64,000 nucleotides of DNA from an uncultured Paracoccaceae bacterium (lineage in GTDB: Bacteria; Pseudomonadota; Alphaproteobacteria; Rhodobacterales; Rhodobacteraceae), in NCBI GenBank assembly GCA_947493255.1, contig CANLQK010000006.1, positions 124,001 through 188,000 of the forward strand, read 5' to 3'. A model generated the notes under the pieces. The model had not been told where the DNA came from, searched no databases, and saw nothing but the letters and a program-made list of their open reading frames with translations. Each line of letters starts with the position of its first letter. Within the stretch, counting starts at the first letter, position 1. This document shows positions 1 through 9,133 of this stretch, in pieces. A program made the position numbers and the translations under genes.

Positions 1-1445
1 CGGTGAACCGTATCTTGGGCAAACAGGTTCTCGTAGAATACCACCTCGGCTTTGACGCCCGCAGTCTGTAACGCGTCAAGCGTCTGCACATAATTCGCCC
101 TGTAGACCAACTCCTTGCGCATCTCTTTGCATTTCTGATTGGCCATCTCGATGCAGCGTTCTTCAAAATTGGGCTCACCCGTTTGGCAAGCCATTCGGAT
201 TTGCGACCACAACCGGGCGACCGGATCGCGCATAATAAAGACGAACCGGACATCCCCCATGGCGCTGATCTCAGCGAAATTTTCGGCGCTCAACCCGCTG
301 TAGGACGGCGTAAAATCGCACACAACAGAGGCATCGCCACATTCTTTGGTTAGGGCAGTGATATATGCACTGTGATCGCCATGTTCGGTAGCATAGGGCG
401 CAAGCATGTCAGACAACCACTCGACCTTATGCAACGCCTTTGCGTTGGCCTTCGTGATATTTACAGACAGTGAATTGACCGCGTCTTGCAGCTTTTCGAT
501 CCTTGGAGCGACAAAGGCTGACGCCTGATTCAACCACACAACGTCGAAATAGTGCCGTTCTTTCACCCGCCCCCGATGGACCTGAGGTGAAAGCGTCATT
601 TGTTCAAACAACCAGGAAGTACCAGCCTTCTGCGCCCCAATACAGCACAACAGTGTGACGCCCTTGGGAAGAGTGGCGGTCTTCGCGTCCGCCACAGCTG
701 CACCTAAGGGGCTTGGCAAGGGGGTGGTGCTATTCGGACGCCGGTCGCCTTGCCTTAACATGAAACGCGACACGACATTTGCGGTCCTTAAATCGCGAGG
801 GCTTCGGTTGAAAAACCCGTGCCCTGCGTCCGACAGTTCAACCATCCTATGCCGCTTGGCTGGCCAAAGGGCTGCAAACTTGCGCGAGTCGCCAATCGGA
901 ACAACATCGTCCTGCTCCCCATGTGCGATGAAACAGGGCATACGGTTCAAGATCTCACTACCAGCGTAGCGCCTTAGTGGTGAAATTTCGGAATGGATCT
1001 CAGGCTTCACGACGCGGTTGGCAAAACCGTCCGGCCCTGTGTTTGTTACAGGGTTTAACAAAATCAAACCAGTCACGCCATCCGCCTGTTTTAGAACACA
1101 GTCAAGTGCCAACAGACCACCAAACGAGGCTCCCAAAACCCAAAGCCCTTTTGGAAACCGCTGTTTAGCCCAAGCAAGCGCGGCCGCTGCATCCTCTAAC
1201 ATGTTGTCCAAACTGGCGTCTGGATCGGTGGTCAACGTCCGGTATTGCGCTACTGCCAAACAAACCTGCGCCTTTTCACTCAACAAAGTGCCAAATTGAT
1301 CCATCATCGCTGGGTCGCCAGCAACGCCGCCGCCACCATGAAAACACAAGACACCGACATCCGCAGCCGATTGCCCGATAAGACGAACACTTTGGCCATC
1401 ACGGATAAGATCCGTCGCTATCGTCAAATTTCGATCCTCGATCAT
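1..1445 (-). CDS. Alpha/beta-hydrolase-sulfotransferase fusion protein (partial, runs off the left edge)
   Basis: Reverse translation from ATG 1445-1443 stays open to base 1 (481 complete codons). The start is preceded by AAGG seven bases upstream. Residues about 25-230 form an alpha/beta hydrolase: oxyanion motif HGGGG at 36-40, nucleophile elbow GASFGG with Ser107, Asp180 in GEQDDVV, and His209 in DAGHGF. After a Pro/Ala-rich linker (about 235-262), residues 263 onward are a PAPS-dependent sulfotransferase: the 5'-phosphosulfate loop IGAQKAGTSWL (269-279, Lys273) and the 3'-phosphate motif MRDPVARLWS (405-414, Arg406, Ser414). Both active sites look intact. I checked the frame codon by codon across the junction and found no stop. 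Divergence from the capsule glycosyltransferase operon suggests it acts on the surface polysaccharide, perhaps exchanging acyl and sulfate groups; that role is inference. The C-terminus is outside the window. Confidence 0.88.
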   Translation of the reverse strand, partial: MIEDRNLTIATDLIRDGQSVRLIGQSAADVGVLCFHGGGGVAGDPAMMDQFGTLLSEKAQVCLAVAQYRTLTTDPDASLDNMLEDAAAALAWAKQRFPKGLWVLGASFGGLLALDCVLKQADGVTGLILLNPVTNTGPDGFANRVVKPEIHSEISPLRRYAGSEILNRMPCFIAHGEQDDVVPIGDSRKFAALWPAKRHRMVELSDAGHGFFNRSPRDLRTANVVSRFMLRQGDRRPNSTTPLPSPLGAAVADAKTATLPKGVTLLCCIGAQKAGTSWLFEQMTLSPQVHRGRVKERHYFDVVWLNQASAFVAPRIEKLQDAVNSLSVNITKANAKALHKVEWLSDMLAPYATEHGDHSAYITALTKECGDASVVCDFTPSYSGLSAENFAEISAMGDVRFVFIMRDPVARLWSQIRMACQTGEPNFEERCIEMANQKCKEMRKELVYRANYVQTLDALQTAGVKAEVVFYENLFAQDTVH

Positions 1446-1635
1446 GGCAATACCTTAAGTACTAAATCACTTTCAAAGCTCCTTAGCAGCGTGACAAAGC
1501 AGAGGAAAGGGACGGCCATGGATCGGGTGATTGTACAAAGACTGATTGAACACCGCCCATTGCACTTATCCAACCAATAGAAGATACATCAACAGGTTGT
1601 GCCGCCAACGCGCTTTCGATTTTGGAAACTAACTT
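1446..1635. promoter_or_regulatory. Divergent promoter region between the fusion gene and the capsule operon
   Basis: This 190-bp gap separates two divergent start codons, so it must carry both promoters. I see no convincing -35/-10 pair and no strong palindrome. The only clear signal is the Shine-Dalgarno AAGG for the minus-strand gene just right of 1445. Confidence 0.4.
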
Positions 1636-4170
1636 ATGCTCAAGAAATTGGGAGATTTGAGAACCCGCTTTAGGGATGTCCACTTCTCCAAACAGGCCGC
1701 TCCCCGTGATATTCTGGCGACAGACGGCACCAAGGTCGGATTTATCGACAACGTCGCCTATGCTGGCGGAGCTTTGCGCATTGTCGGTTGGTTAACAACG
1801 AATGACACTGTCTGTTTACGGGCAGGTGGCATTGAACGTTTAGTTCAAGCGCATGAAACCCGCATTGATGTGTCCCAAGAACTTAACATCGACCCAAAAG
1901 TCGGCTTTGACATCACTCTGAACCTGACAACAGAGCAATTCTTGCGCGTTCCCCACGCTCTACTGTCTTTTGTGTCAGCAGATGATAGCCCCACGATCGA
2001 TCCTATCGAGATTTCATTTTTGCCACTGTACAAGGCACGAATTCGGACTGATCTGCAATTTGCGTGCGCAATCACGAAGATCCTTCCTCGAATATCCAAA
2101 TGGCTGATCTCGCGCGATCCTGCGCTGCGTGCGTACATACTTGAACACCTGAATATCCACGCTGCAACAACAACATCTCAGTTCAATCCTGATCTATTTG
2201 CGCCTGCGCAAGTGGTGCGCACCGCGAACGCAGATCAACAGATTTCGATTGTGATGCCGGTCTATAACGCTTTTGATCTGTTACCGCTTGTGCTTGACAG
2301 ATTGGAACGACACACTGACCTACCCTACCATCTGATCCTGATCGAAGACGCCTCCCCAGACCAACAGGTTCGCCCGTTCCTACAGGACTGGGTCAAGCGC
2401 AAGACCGACCAGAAGATCACTTTGCTTGAGAACGATGAAAACCTTGGATTTATCGGGTCAGTCAATCGCGGCTTGACCTATGTTTTGGAAGACCCTGCCC
2501 AGACAGGTCCGGTCATTTTGTTCAATTCAGATGCTTTTGTCCCCGCTGGCTGGGCTTCGCGGCTTATTCATCCGCTTCTGTCCAATCCAACAGTCGCATC
2601 CACGACGCCCATGTCAAATGACGCTGAAATCATGAATGTGCCGATCCAATGCCAGCTCAGCACCTTGCCCGAAGGGGCTATTGACCGCCTTGATGCTGCC
2701 GCCCAGCGCCTTAATCCGGATGCAGCCACGGCGTTGTTGCCAACAGGCGTCGGGTTCTGCATGGCTATATCCCAACGCTGGCTGCAGACCGTACCTCAGC
2801 TTGATCCAGTTTTCGGGCGCGGCTACGGCGAAGAAGTCGACTGGTGCCAAAAGATCCGCGCTAAGGGCGGGCATCATATAGCTGTAGGCAATTTGTTCGT
2901 TGAGCACCGTGGCGGGTCCAGCTTTGGCAGTGCCGAGAAACTGGCTATGATCACCAAAAACAACGGCATCGTGTCGTCGCGCTATCCTGACTACGACGCC
3001 GAAGTGCAAGCATTCATCAAGACCGATCCGCTGTTGTCGACCCGTGTAGCGTTAGCCGTGGCATGGGCAGATACGGTAGCGCCGGGTGCAGTTCCTGTCT
3101 ATTTTGCCCACGCGATGGGCGGCGGAGCGGAAAACTGGTTGCAGCACCGCATTACGTCCGATTTGCAATCTATCGGCGCAGCCATTGTCGTGCGTGTTGG
3201 AACAAGCGCCACTTGGCAAGTCGAGGTATATGCCCCGACTGGTCAAATCAATGCATGCATTCAAGACACAGACACACTGGTCCAATTGCTTAATCTGTTA
3301 ACCAAACGCCACGTGATTTACTCCTGCGGCGTTGGCGGACAAGATCCGGCGACTTTGCCCGAGAGCATGCTGCGACTGATGGTCTCCGATACGGATCAAT
3401 TAGCTGTCCTCGTGCATGACTTTTTCATGGTGTCACCATCCTATAATTTGCTGGGCTCCGACGGCAGCTACGGGCGCTTTGAACAGGGGCAAGGCCCATT
3501 GATCCTAAACGACCCCGCTCACCACATTACCGACGCCAAAGGTCAGACCGTGACGCTTGTGGACTGGCAATCTCGCTGGCACAGGCTCTTGTTGCGCGCT
3601 GATGAGATCACGGCATTCTCAAACACCAGCAAGAGTCTTTTGACAGCCGTCTGGCCCGATATTGACTCCAAGATCGTTGTCAAACCGCACAGCCTGCCCC
3701 ACAATATCACCCCAATTGATCCACCTGCCACTTCTGCCGACACCGCAATCGGAGTTCTTGGCGGAATCGGATTCCAGAAGGGTGCGGCAGTTCTTCAAAG
3801 CCTTGCGAAGGCGCGTCCAGATTTGAACATCGTCATCGTCGGAAAGGTAGACCCGGCGTTTACCATGCCCGCAAATGTCACGATCCACGGGCAATACGAC
3901 CCGACTGACATCACAAAGCTGGCGCAAACCTATAAGATATCCGACTGGCTGATCCCCTCCATTTGGCCCGAAACCTTCTCCTATGCGACACACGAGGCGC
4001 TTGCGACGGGCCTGCCTGTGTTCGCCTTTGACCTTGGCGCACAAGGCGAGGCCGTCTCTCGCGCTCCCAACGGGCATCTGATTGACCTCGCGCCAGATAT
4101 GACACTCTCAACTGGCAATTTGACGACCGCCGTGATTGACTGCCTTAATTCAATTAGAAGATCCGTTTAG
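1636..4170 (+). CDS. Two-domain glycosyltransferase (GT2 plus GT-B), 844 aa
   Basis: The protein has three parts. Residues about 30-130 are beta-rich (AYAGGALRIVGWLTTND) and not a catalytic fold I can name. Residues 203-440 are a GT-A family 2 domain resembling rhamnosyltransferases (COG1216): SIVMPVYNAFDLLP at 204, the DxD-like NSDA at 297-300 and GYGEEVDWC at 397. Residues 485-840 look like a GT-B domain of the GT4 type: HDFFMVSPSYNLL at 594, GGIGFQKGA near 709, and an E-x7-E pair (Glu779/Glu787). It could add two different sugars in one polypeptide. ATG 1636 is the first start and has a weak GGAA upstream. It is first in the plus-strand operon; the next gene starts 8 bp after its stop. Donors and acceptors are unknown. 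Confidence 0.88.
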   Translation: MLKKLGDLRTRFRDVHFSKQAAPRDILATDGTKVGFIDNVAYAGGALRIVGWLTTNDTVCLRAGGIERLVQAHETRIDVSQELNIDPKVGFDITLNLTTEQFLRVPHALLSFVSADDSPTIDPIEISFLPLYKARIRTDLQFACAITKILPRISKWLISRDPALRAYILEHLNIHAATTTSQFNPDLFAPAQVVRTANADQQISIVMPVYNAFDLLPLVLDRLERHTDLPYHLILIEDASPDQQVRPFLQDWVKRKTDQKITLLENDENLGFIGSVNRGLTYVLEDPAQTGPVILFNSDAFVPAGWASRLIHPLLSNPTVASTTPMSNDAEIMNVPIQCQLSTLPEGAIDRLDAAAQRLNPDAATALLPTGVGFCMAISQRWLQTVPQLDPVFGRGYGEEVDWCQKIRAKGGHHIAVGNLFVEHRGGSSFGSAEKLAMITKNNGIVSSRYPDYDAEVQAFIKTDPLLSTRVALAVAWADTVAPGAVPVYFAHAMGGGAENWLQHRITSDLQSIGAAIVVRVGTSATWQVEVYAPTGQINACIQDTDTLVQLLNLLTKRHVIYSCGVGGQDPATLPESMLRLMVSDTDQLAVLVHDFFMVSPSYNLLGSDGSYGRFEQGQGPLILNDPAHHITDAKGQTVTLVDWQSRWHRLLLRADEITAFSNTSKSLLTAVWPDIDSKIVVKPHSLPHNITPIDPPATSADTAIGVLGGIGFQKGAAVLQSLAKARPDLNIVIVGKVDPAFTMPANVTIHGQYDPTDITKLAQTYKISDWLIPSIWPETFSYATHEALATGLPVFAFDLGAQGEAVSRAPNGHLIDLAPDMTLSTGNLTTAVIDCLNSIRRSV

Positions 4171-4177
4171 GAAAACG

Positions 4178-4897
4178 ATGCAAGTTTCAACAAAAGCCCT
4201 TTGTAACAAAGGGATCGAGGTGCTGGACCGCCCCGGTGGCACAATCTCATTGCCAGAAAAGACAATCATTGAGGCACCTAGCGGCCTGAAATGGACGAAA
4301 TACGAACACAGCCTTTCTCTTGGTGCATTTTCCTATCAGGTGTCGGGTTATTGCGCAGGCGCAAACATCGGACGGTATTGCTCCTTTGGCGAAGATGTTC
4401 AAATCGGCCGCCAAAGTCACCCGACCACATGGGCAAGCACAAGTCCTGCGTTTTATCTCGGAGATCGAATTTTCGACCTGAAAGACGGCTTTACAGGATC
4501 AAGCGACTACCACACTTATTCTTCCAGCCCGTCAGAGGCCCCGACAAAACTCAAACTGACCGAGATCGGGCATGACGTCTATATTGGCCACGGAGCATTC
4601 ATCAGCGCAGGCGTAACCATCGGTACAGGCGCAATAGTGGCCGCTAAATCTGTTGTGGCCAAGGATGTGCCAGATTATGCCATCGTCGCGGGCAACCCAG
4701 CGGTGATCAAAGGATTTCGTCTGCCTACCAGCATCATTAGCCCGCTTCTCAAAAGTAATTGGTGGCAGTTTGCACCATGGCAACTTAGCCACCTGGATCC
4801 AGCAAAACCGTTCGCATTTCTTCAAGGTGTGCGTAAAATCACCGAAGCGCCATTTGAACCGGACGTCGTGGATTTGCGCACGACCGACTTGTCATGA
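4178..4897 (+). CDS. Hexapeptide-repeat acyltransferase (CatB/xenobiotic acetyltransferase-like), 239 aa
   Basis: A left-handed beta-helix O-acyltransferase that probably acetylates a sugar of the polysaccharide. The isoleucine-patch repeats are visible in GANIGRYCSFGEDVQIG and later in YIGHGAFISAGVTIGTGAIV, followed by the typical VPDYAIVAGNPAVIKGFR segment; the candidate catalytic His is in GRQSHPT. I chose ATG 4178 because AGGA (part of TTTAGGAAAACG) sits six bases upstream. A longer reading from 4136 would overlap the previous gene by 35 bp and lacks a ribosome site. It sits between glycosyltransferases, so modification of the capsule repeat unit is the natural role. The acyl group and acceptor cannot be read from sequence. 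Confidence 0.85.
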   Translation: MQVSTKALCNKGIEVLDRPGGTISLPEKTIIEAPSGLKWTKYEHSLSLGAFSYQVSGYCAGANIGRYCSFGEDVQIGRQSHPTTWASTSPAFYLGDRIFDLKDGFTGSSDYHTYSSSPSEAPTKLKLTEIGHDVYIGHGAFISAGVTIGTGAIVAAKSVVAKDVPDYAIVAGNPAVIKGFRLPTSIISPLLKSNWWQFAPWQLSHLDPAKPFAFLQGVRKITEAPFEPDVVDLRTTDLS

Positions 4898-4937
4898 CCT
4901 CTCCGCTCAACGTCGGACCGTGACCGGAGGTTTCGCC

Positions 4938-5879
4938 TTGACCAGCTCCGAAAACACAATTGAGACGTGCCGCGTCGCAATCATACTACCTACCTATAAC
5001 GGTGCTACCTATCTCGGTGCATTACTTGACAGCATCGGCGATCAAACCTCGTCCGCCTGGCATCTTTTGGCCAGCGATGATGGGTCAAGCGACACCAGCA
5101 AGGAAATCCTACAAGCATTCAAAGCGCAATATCCCGAACAGGTCTCGCTCTTTGACGGGCCGCAAAACGGGATCACGGCGAATTACCTGTCACTGATCAA
5201 CCGAGTTGACTCGAACACCGCAATTACAGCGTTTTGCGATCAAGACGACATATGGCTCGACACCCGCCTCTCGCGGATTATCGAGGCGCTCGGCGATGAA
5301 CAGACGCCGACGCTTTACTGCGGGCGAACACAGTTAATCGATGCACAGGGCAAGCAGCTGCGCCTGTCCCCAGCCCGTCTGCGCCCCCCGTCTTTTGAAA
5401 ATGCTCTGTGCCAGAACATCGCTAGCGGGAACACAATGGCGTTCAACACCACCGCCCTGCGAATGCTGCAACGCAACAGCTCCACGGCACAAGATATTCC
5501 ATTTCATGATTGGTGGGCTTACCAATTGATCACGGGCGCTGCGGGGCGTGTTGTCCATGACGTAATCCCGACCCTTCTGTATCGACAACATTCGGCCAAC
5601 GCCGTTGGCGCTGCTACTGGTTTTCGCGGCGCATTGCGACGGGTAGGACGTGTCGCCGTTCGCGATCTCTCGACTGACGTCGATCTACATCTTGCCGCAC
5701 TAGAAGCCGCAGACGACATCCTGACCCCACAAAACGCCCGCTTGGTGGGAAAACTACAGCAAAGTCGGCGATCCGGGCCGCTTAGTCGGCTTTTCGGCAC
5801 GTTAAAAGGGGGGTTATACCGACAAACCCGCGCCGGAACACTTGGTCTGTGGGCGTCGGCACTGTTGGGAAGGTTCTGA
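4938..5879 (+). CDS. Family 2 glycosyltransferase, TTG start, 313 aa
   Basis: A GT-A fold glycosyltransferase: the N-terminal strand CRVAIILPTYNGATYLG, then LLASDDGSSDTS, and the metal-binding region CDQDDIW. This resembles RfbG/rhamnosyltransferase-type enzymes that extend O-antigen or capsule. No ATG lies in a sensible place. TTG 4938 is preceded by CGGAGG at 4925-4930, ideal spacing, so I prefer it; GTG 4920 is the alternative. A longer frame reaches back to 4770 but overlaps the acyltransferase and lacks a ribosome site. Its TGA overlaps the ATG of the next gene (TGATG), implying translational coupling. Confidence 0.85.
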   Translation: MTSSENTIETCRVAIILPTYNGATYLGALLDSIGDQTSSAWHLLASDDGSSDTSKEILQAFKAQYPEQVSLFDGPQNGITANYLSLINRVDSNTAITAFCDQDDIWLDTRLSRIIEALGDEQTPTLYCGRTQLIDAQGKQLRLSPARLRPPSFENALCQNIASGNTMAFNTTALRMLQRNSSTAQDIPFHDWWAYQLITGAAGRVVHDVIPTLLYRQHSANAVGAATGFRGALRRVGRVAVRDLSTDVDLHLAALEAADDILTPQNARLVGKLQQSRRSGPLSRLFGTLKGGLYRQTRAGTLGLWASALLGRF

Positions 5880-7009
5880 TGGCCGTCAGAACACGCATCG
5901 CATTTTTGGGGGGCGACGGTGGCGTGTCCGGCGTGCCGCGTCACATCAAGCAACTGTGCGACCTGCTCGGCGGGCGCATGGACATTACCGTCTTCTCTGA
6001 CGTCAACACAGGCGGCTATGACTTTGCGACAGTCCCGCATCTGAAACATGTCGTGGTTCCAGGCCTATCGAGTTCTTTGAACCCTCGCCGCATCGCAAAG
6101 GCATCATCCGCATTCCAGACGGCGATAACAGATGCCGGCCCGTTTGACATCATCTGGGCACATGCACGTCTGACTCTGCCGTTTAGTCGACGGTATCTGA
6201 ACAAAACCGACGACGACCGTACGCGTCTGATCGTTACTTATCATGGTAGTCCATTAACGGGGCGCACACGCGCCATTGCCGCCACCACACGGCAAGTCGA
6301 GAAGAACCAGCTTGTCACCGCCCCGCCTCACGATCTGGTGTTTTTGTCGCAAACCGACCGAGACAGTTTTGACGGGCTGCCGTTGCATCGACACCAGCTA
6401 CACATCATTCCCAATTGCTCGGACCTTGGTGACCTGCCCCCTCCAAATCCACCGGCACATCCGACGGTTATCATGACGACACGGGCAAGCCGCCAAAAGA
6501 ACCTGACCGCAGCGGCCAGAATCTTTGCCGCCTTACCTCCTGATCATCGGTTAATCCTGCTTGGCATGGGAACCGACACCAAAGCCAAAGCCCTTTTTCA
6601 CAAAATCATCGGCCCAGAGGCCAGCGCGCGCGTCACGTTCGTTGGCCCTGTCGCTGACGTGCGTCCCTACCTTGTCGCGGCCGATTGTTACCTGCTGACA
6701 TCACATTACGAAGGTCTGTCAATCGGCGCATTGGAAGCCTTCGAAGCCGGTCTACCTGTGGTCATGCCCAACATTGGTGGCGCTGCAGACATCGCGCGCG
6801 TCCATCGACAGTTTCGCGAGATTGACACCTCTAATCCGGCCACCAGCGCACGGGTGATACAAGACACCATCGCCATATTTCGCGCTGATCGCAGCGCTCA
6901 TATCTCCACCAACCATGCGGCTTGGAGCAGTGCATTTCACCGCGATGTCTGGGCTGGACGTATCACCGATCTACTGGCGAACGATCCACGTCTGGCAAGA
7001 CTCCGTTAA
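5879..7009 (+). CDS. Family 4 glycosyltransferase, 376 aa
   Basis: A GT-B fold retaining glycosyltransferase. The N-terminal glycine-rich loop is FLGGDGGVSGVPRH, the nucleotide-sugar domain begins near TTRASRQKN, and the signature HYEGLSIGALEAFEAGLPVV holds the E-x7-E catalytic/nucleotide-binding pair. ATG 5879 shares its A with the preceding TGA and has GGAAGG just upstream, so the two glycosyltransferases are coupled. It is probably a cytoplasmic capsule-building enzyme; donor and linkage are unknown. It is the last biosynthetic gene before the export genes; a 67-bp gap follows. Confidence 0.87.
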   Translation: MAVRTRIAFLGGDGGVSGVPRHIKQLCDLLGGRMDITVFSDVNTGGYDFATVPHLKHVVVPGLSSSLNPRRIAKASSAFQTAITDAGPFDIIWAHARLTLPFSRRYLNKTDDDRTRLIVTYHGSPLTGRTRAIAATTRQVEKNQLVTAPPHDLVFLSQTDRDSFDGLPLHRHQLHIIPNCSDLGDLPPPNPPAHPTVIMTTRASRQKNLTAAARIFAALPPDHRLILLGMGTDTKAKALFHKIIGPEASARVTFVGPVADVRPYLVAADCYLLTSHYEGLSIGALEAFEAGLPVVMPNIGGAADIARVHRQFREIDTSNPATSARVIQDTIAIFRADRSAHISTNHAAWSSAFHRDVWAGRITDLLANDPRLARLR

Positions 7010-7076
7010 ACGTCTGGTCAAAAGGTGTGGTTTCGCAGTACAATCTCCGAAAATTAACAGGTTCGAGTAGTCCGTT

Positions 7077-8465
7077 TTGAACGCTAAGACTCCCCCAAAA
7101 GATACCTCGAAGAACGCAGGCAAGCCCAACAAGGGTGCCCGCGAAAATGACGACATCAAAAAAATCCAGGAAAACCGACGACGCATGGTTAAGGAAATCC
7201 AGGAACTCAAAGCCGAAAAGGCCAAGAGAGAACTGGACGCCCTCGTCGCTGAGAAAGAGGCATTTCCAAAGGAAGGGGCCGAGCCCCCCCATAAAGCGAT
7301 TGAAACGGCACCCATCTCACACGTTGCCCCCCCTGCTGCGAAAGCCCGGATGAAAGTCCGGCACGTTGGTGCGTTTTTTAGCTTTTTGATCTTTGCCTTG
7401 GCCCCACCAGCGGCCACTGCCTGGTATATGTGGGACCGCGCCGCGGACCGATACATTTCAAACGCAGGGTTCTCCGTTCGCACCGAGGAGGTCGGCTCAG
7501 CTTTTGAATTTCTAGGCGGTGTCGCGGAATTATCCGGCTCATCCTCTAGCGATTCAGAAATTTTGTATCAGTTTATCCAAAGTCAGGAACTAGTGCGCAC
7601 AATCGATGATGCGCTGGACCTACGCGCATTGTGGAGCAAAGGTGATCCAGACAAAGATCCGATCTTTAACTACAACGGCGACGATACCATTGAGGACTTA
7701 ACAGATTACTGGGAAAAGATGGTTAAAGTCTTTTCGGACAGTGGCACAGGGCTGATCGACATCGAGGTTCAGGCCTTTACCGCCGATGACGCTTACCAAA
7801 TCAATCAGGCGATCTACAATGAAAGCCTTTCAATGATTAACCGTCTGTCGGCCATCGCCCGCGAAGACGGAACACGCTACGCCCGCGAAGACCTAAACTC
7901 TGCGGTGGAACGGGTTCGCGACGCCCGCCTCGCTTTGATGGAATTTCGCAACCGCACACAGATCGTTGACCCGGCACAATCCATCCAAAGCCAAATGGGG
8001 ATCATGGCGTCCCTACAATCGGCATTGGCAGAAGAACTTATTGAACTAGACATCCTGCTTCAATCGACCAGCCAGGATGATCCCAGAATTGTCCGCGCGC
8101 AGCAGCGGGTTGACGTCATCGAAGCCCGCATCGAAGAAGAACGCGCAAAATTTGGCATTGGCCAGAATGCCCCTACAGACAGCGACGAACCAGCCTTCGC
8201 TGAACTGGTCGGTGAGTATGAAAGCCTCGCTGTGACGCTAGAGTTCGCTGAAAGTACCTTTCTCGCCTCGCAAGCAACCCTTGATGCCGCCCTGGCGGAA
8301 TCGAGGCGTCAAAGCCGTTATTTGGCAGCACACATCAACCCGACCCTCCCCGAAAGCCCGCAGGCGCCGTATCGACTACAGACCACCCTTTTGGTTGCCA
8401 TGTTTTCAATGCTCTTTTGGGCCATCGGTCTCCTGAGCGCTTATGCCTTACGGGATCGCAGATAG
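7077..8465 (+). CDS. kpsE: Capsule export inner-membrane/periplasmic protein, KpsE/CtrB/BexC-like, 462 aa
   Basis: Polysaccharide co-polymerase/adaptor that spans the periplasm between the KpsMT ABC exporter and the outer-membrane channel. Residues 1-90 are Lys/Glu-rich and likely a cytoplasmic coiled coil (KKIQENRRRMVKEIQELK). A first membrane span lies near 98-118 (FFSFLIFALAPPAATAW), a long periplasmic helical region follows (about 230-420), and a second span is at the C-terminus (LLVAMFSMLFWAIGLLSAYAL). This topology matches KpsE. The reading frame begins at TTG 7077; the next Met is 36 codons on, so either TTG is used or the cytoplasmic tail is shorter. The Shine-Dalgarno is weak. kpsT starts 8 bp downstream. 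Confidence 0.88.
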   Translation: MNAKTPPKDTSKNAGKPNKGARENDDIKKIQENRRRMVKEIQELKAEKAKRELDALVAEKEAFPKEGAEPPHKAIETAPISHVAPPAAKARMKVRHVGAFFSFLIFALAPPAATAWYMWDRAADRYISNAGFSVRTEEVGSAFEFLGGVAELSGSSSSDSEILYQFIQSQELVRTIDDALDLRALWSKGDPDKDPIFNYNGDDTIEDLTDYWEKMVKVFSDSGTGLIDIEVQAFTADDAYQINQAIYNESLSMINRLSAIAREDGTRYAREDLNSAVERVRDARLALMEFRNRTQIVDPAQSIQSQMGIMASLQSALAEELIELDILLQSTSQDDPRIVRAQQRVDVIEARIEEERAKFGIGQNAPTDSDEPAFAELVGEYESLAVTLEFAESTFLASQATLDAALAESRRQSRYLAAHINPTLPESPQAPYRLQTTLLVAMFSMLFWAIGLLSAYALRDRR

Positions 8466-8473
8466 AGGTTCGA

Positions 8474-9133
8474 ATGATCGTTCTGGAAAACCTGACGAAG
8501 ACGTTCTACATGCATGGCGTCCGCAAGACCGTGGTCAACAATGTTAACTTTGTCTTTCCGACAGGCGTGTCCGTCGCGCTTATGGGGCGAAATGGCGCGG
8601 GTAAATCAACGCTTTTAAAGATGCTAGCCGGTACGACAGATCCAACATCAGGGCGTGTTTTGTCCGACGGTGCGGTTTCATTTCCGGTGGGTCTTGCTAC
8701 GTCGCTTCATCCGCATCTGACAGGCGCGCAGAATGTCAAATTCGTGGCCCGAATCTACGGGGTCGACACCGACGCATTAATCGATTTTGTCCGAGATTTC
8801 GCCGAGCTCGGCAGCCATTTCGACCTCCCCATTCGCACCTATTCTTCAGGAATGCGGGGCCGCCTTAGTTTTGGCGTGAACATGGGTCTCAAATTCGACA
8901 CGTACCTCATCGACGAGATCAGCGCTGTGGGCGATGCGCGGTTCTCCGACAAAAGCCGTAGTGTTTTTCGTGACCGTTTGAAAAATGCAGGCGCCGTTTT
9001 TGTCAGTCACAGCCCGGGCCTGGTCAAACAAATGTGCACAGCTGGCGCGATTCTTGAGAAAGGGAAGCTGCGTTATTTTCCCGACATCAACGAAGCCCTT
9101 GACGTGCACGAACACAATATGAGGCGCGCATGA
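8474..9133 (+). CDS. kpsT: Capsule export ABC transporter ATP-binding protein, KpsT-like, 219 aa
   Basis: ATPase that powers export of the finished polysaccharide across the inner membrane. Walker A is GRNGAGKS near residues 36-43, the ABC signature is YSSGMRGRLSFG, and Walker B is YLIDEISAVGD followed by the switch His in VSHS. The length fits KpsT/CtrD/BexA. ATG 8474 has AGAGG six bases upstream and follows the kpsE stop by eight bases; a longer in-frame reading to 8417 would overlap kpsE without a ribosome site. The stop overlaps the kpsM start in ATGA, the usual coupling of an ABC pair. Confidence 0.95.
   Translation: MIVLENLTKTFYMHGVRKTVVNNVNFVFPTGVSVALMGRNGAGKSTLLKMLAGTTDPTSGRVLSDGAVSFPVGLATSLHPHLTGAQNVKFVARIYGVDTDALIDFVRDFAELGSHFDLPIRTYSSGMRGRLSFGVNMGLKFDTYLIDEISAVGDARFSDKSRSVFRDRLKNAGAVFVSHSPGLVKQMCTAGAILEKGKLRYFPDINEALDVHEHNMRRA

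Noticed and set aside
655-1580. Plus-strand open frames of 60-110 codons opposite the hydrolase-sulfotransferase gene
   Set aside because: They are complementary shadows: the minus strand carries complete catalytic motifs through the same bases, and none of the plus frames has a ribosome site or family likeness.
2614-3009. 131-codon minus-strand frame within the large glycosyltransferase gene
   Set aside because: Lies wholly opposite the GT2 domain, with no ribosome site or recognisable motif.
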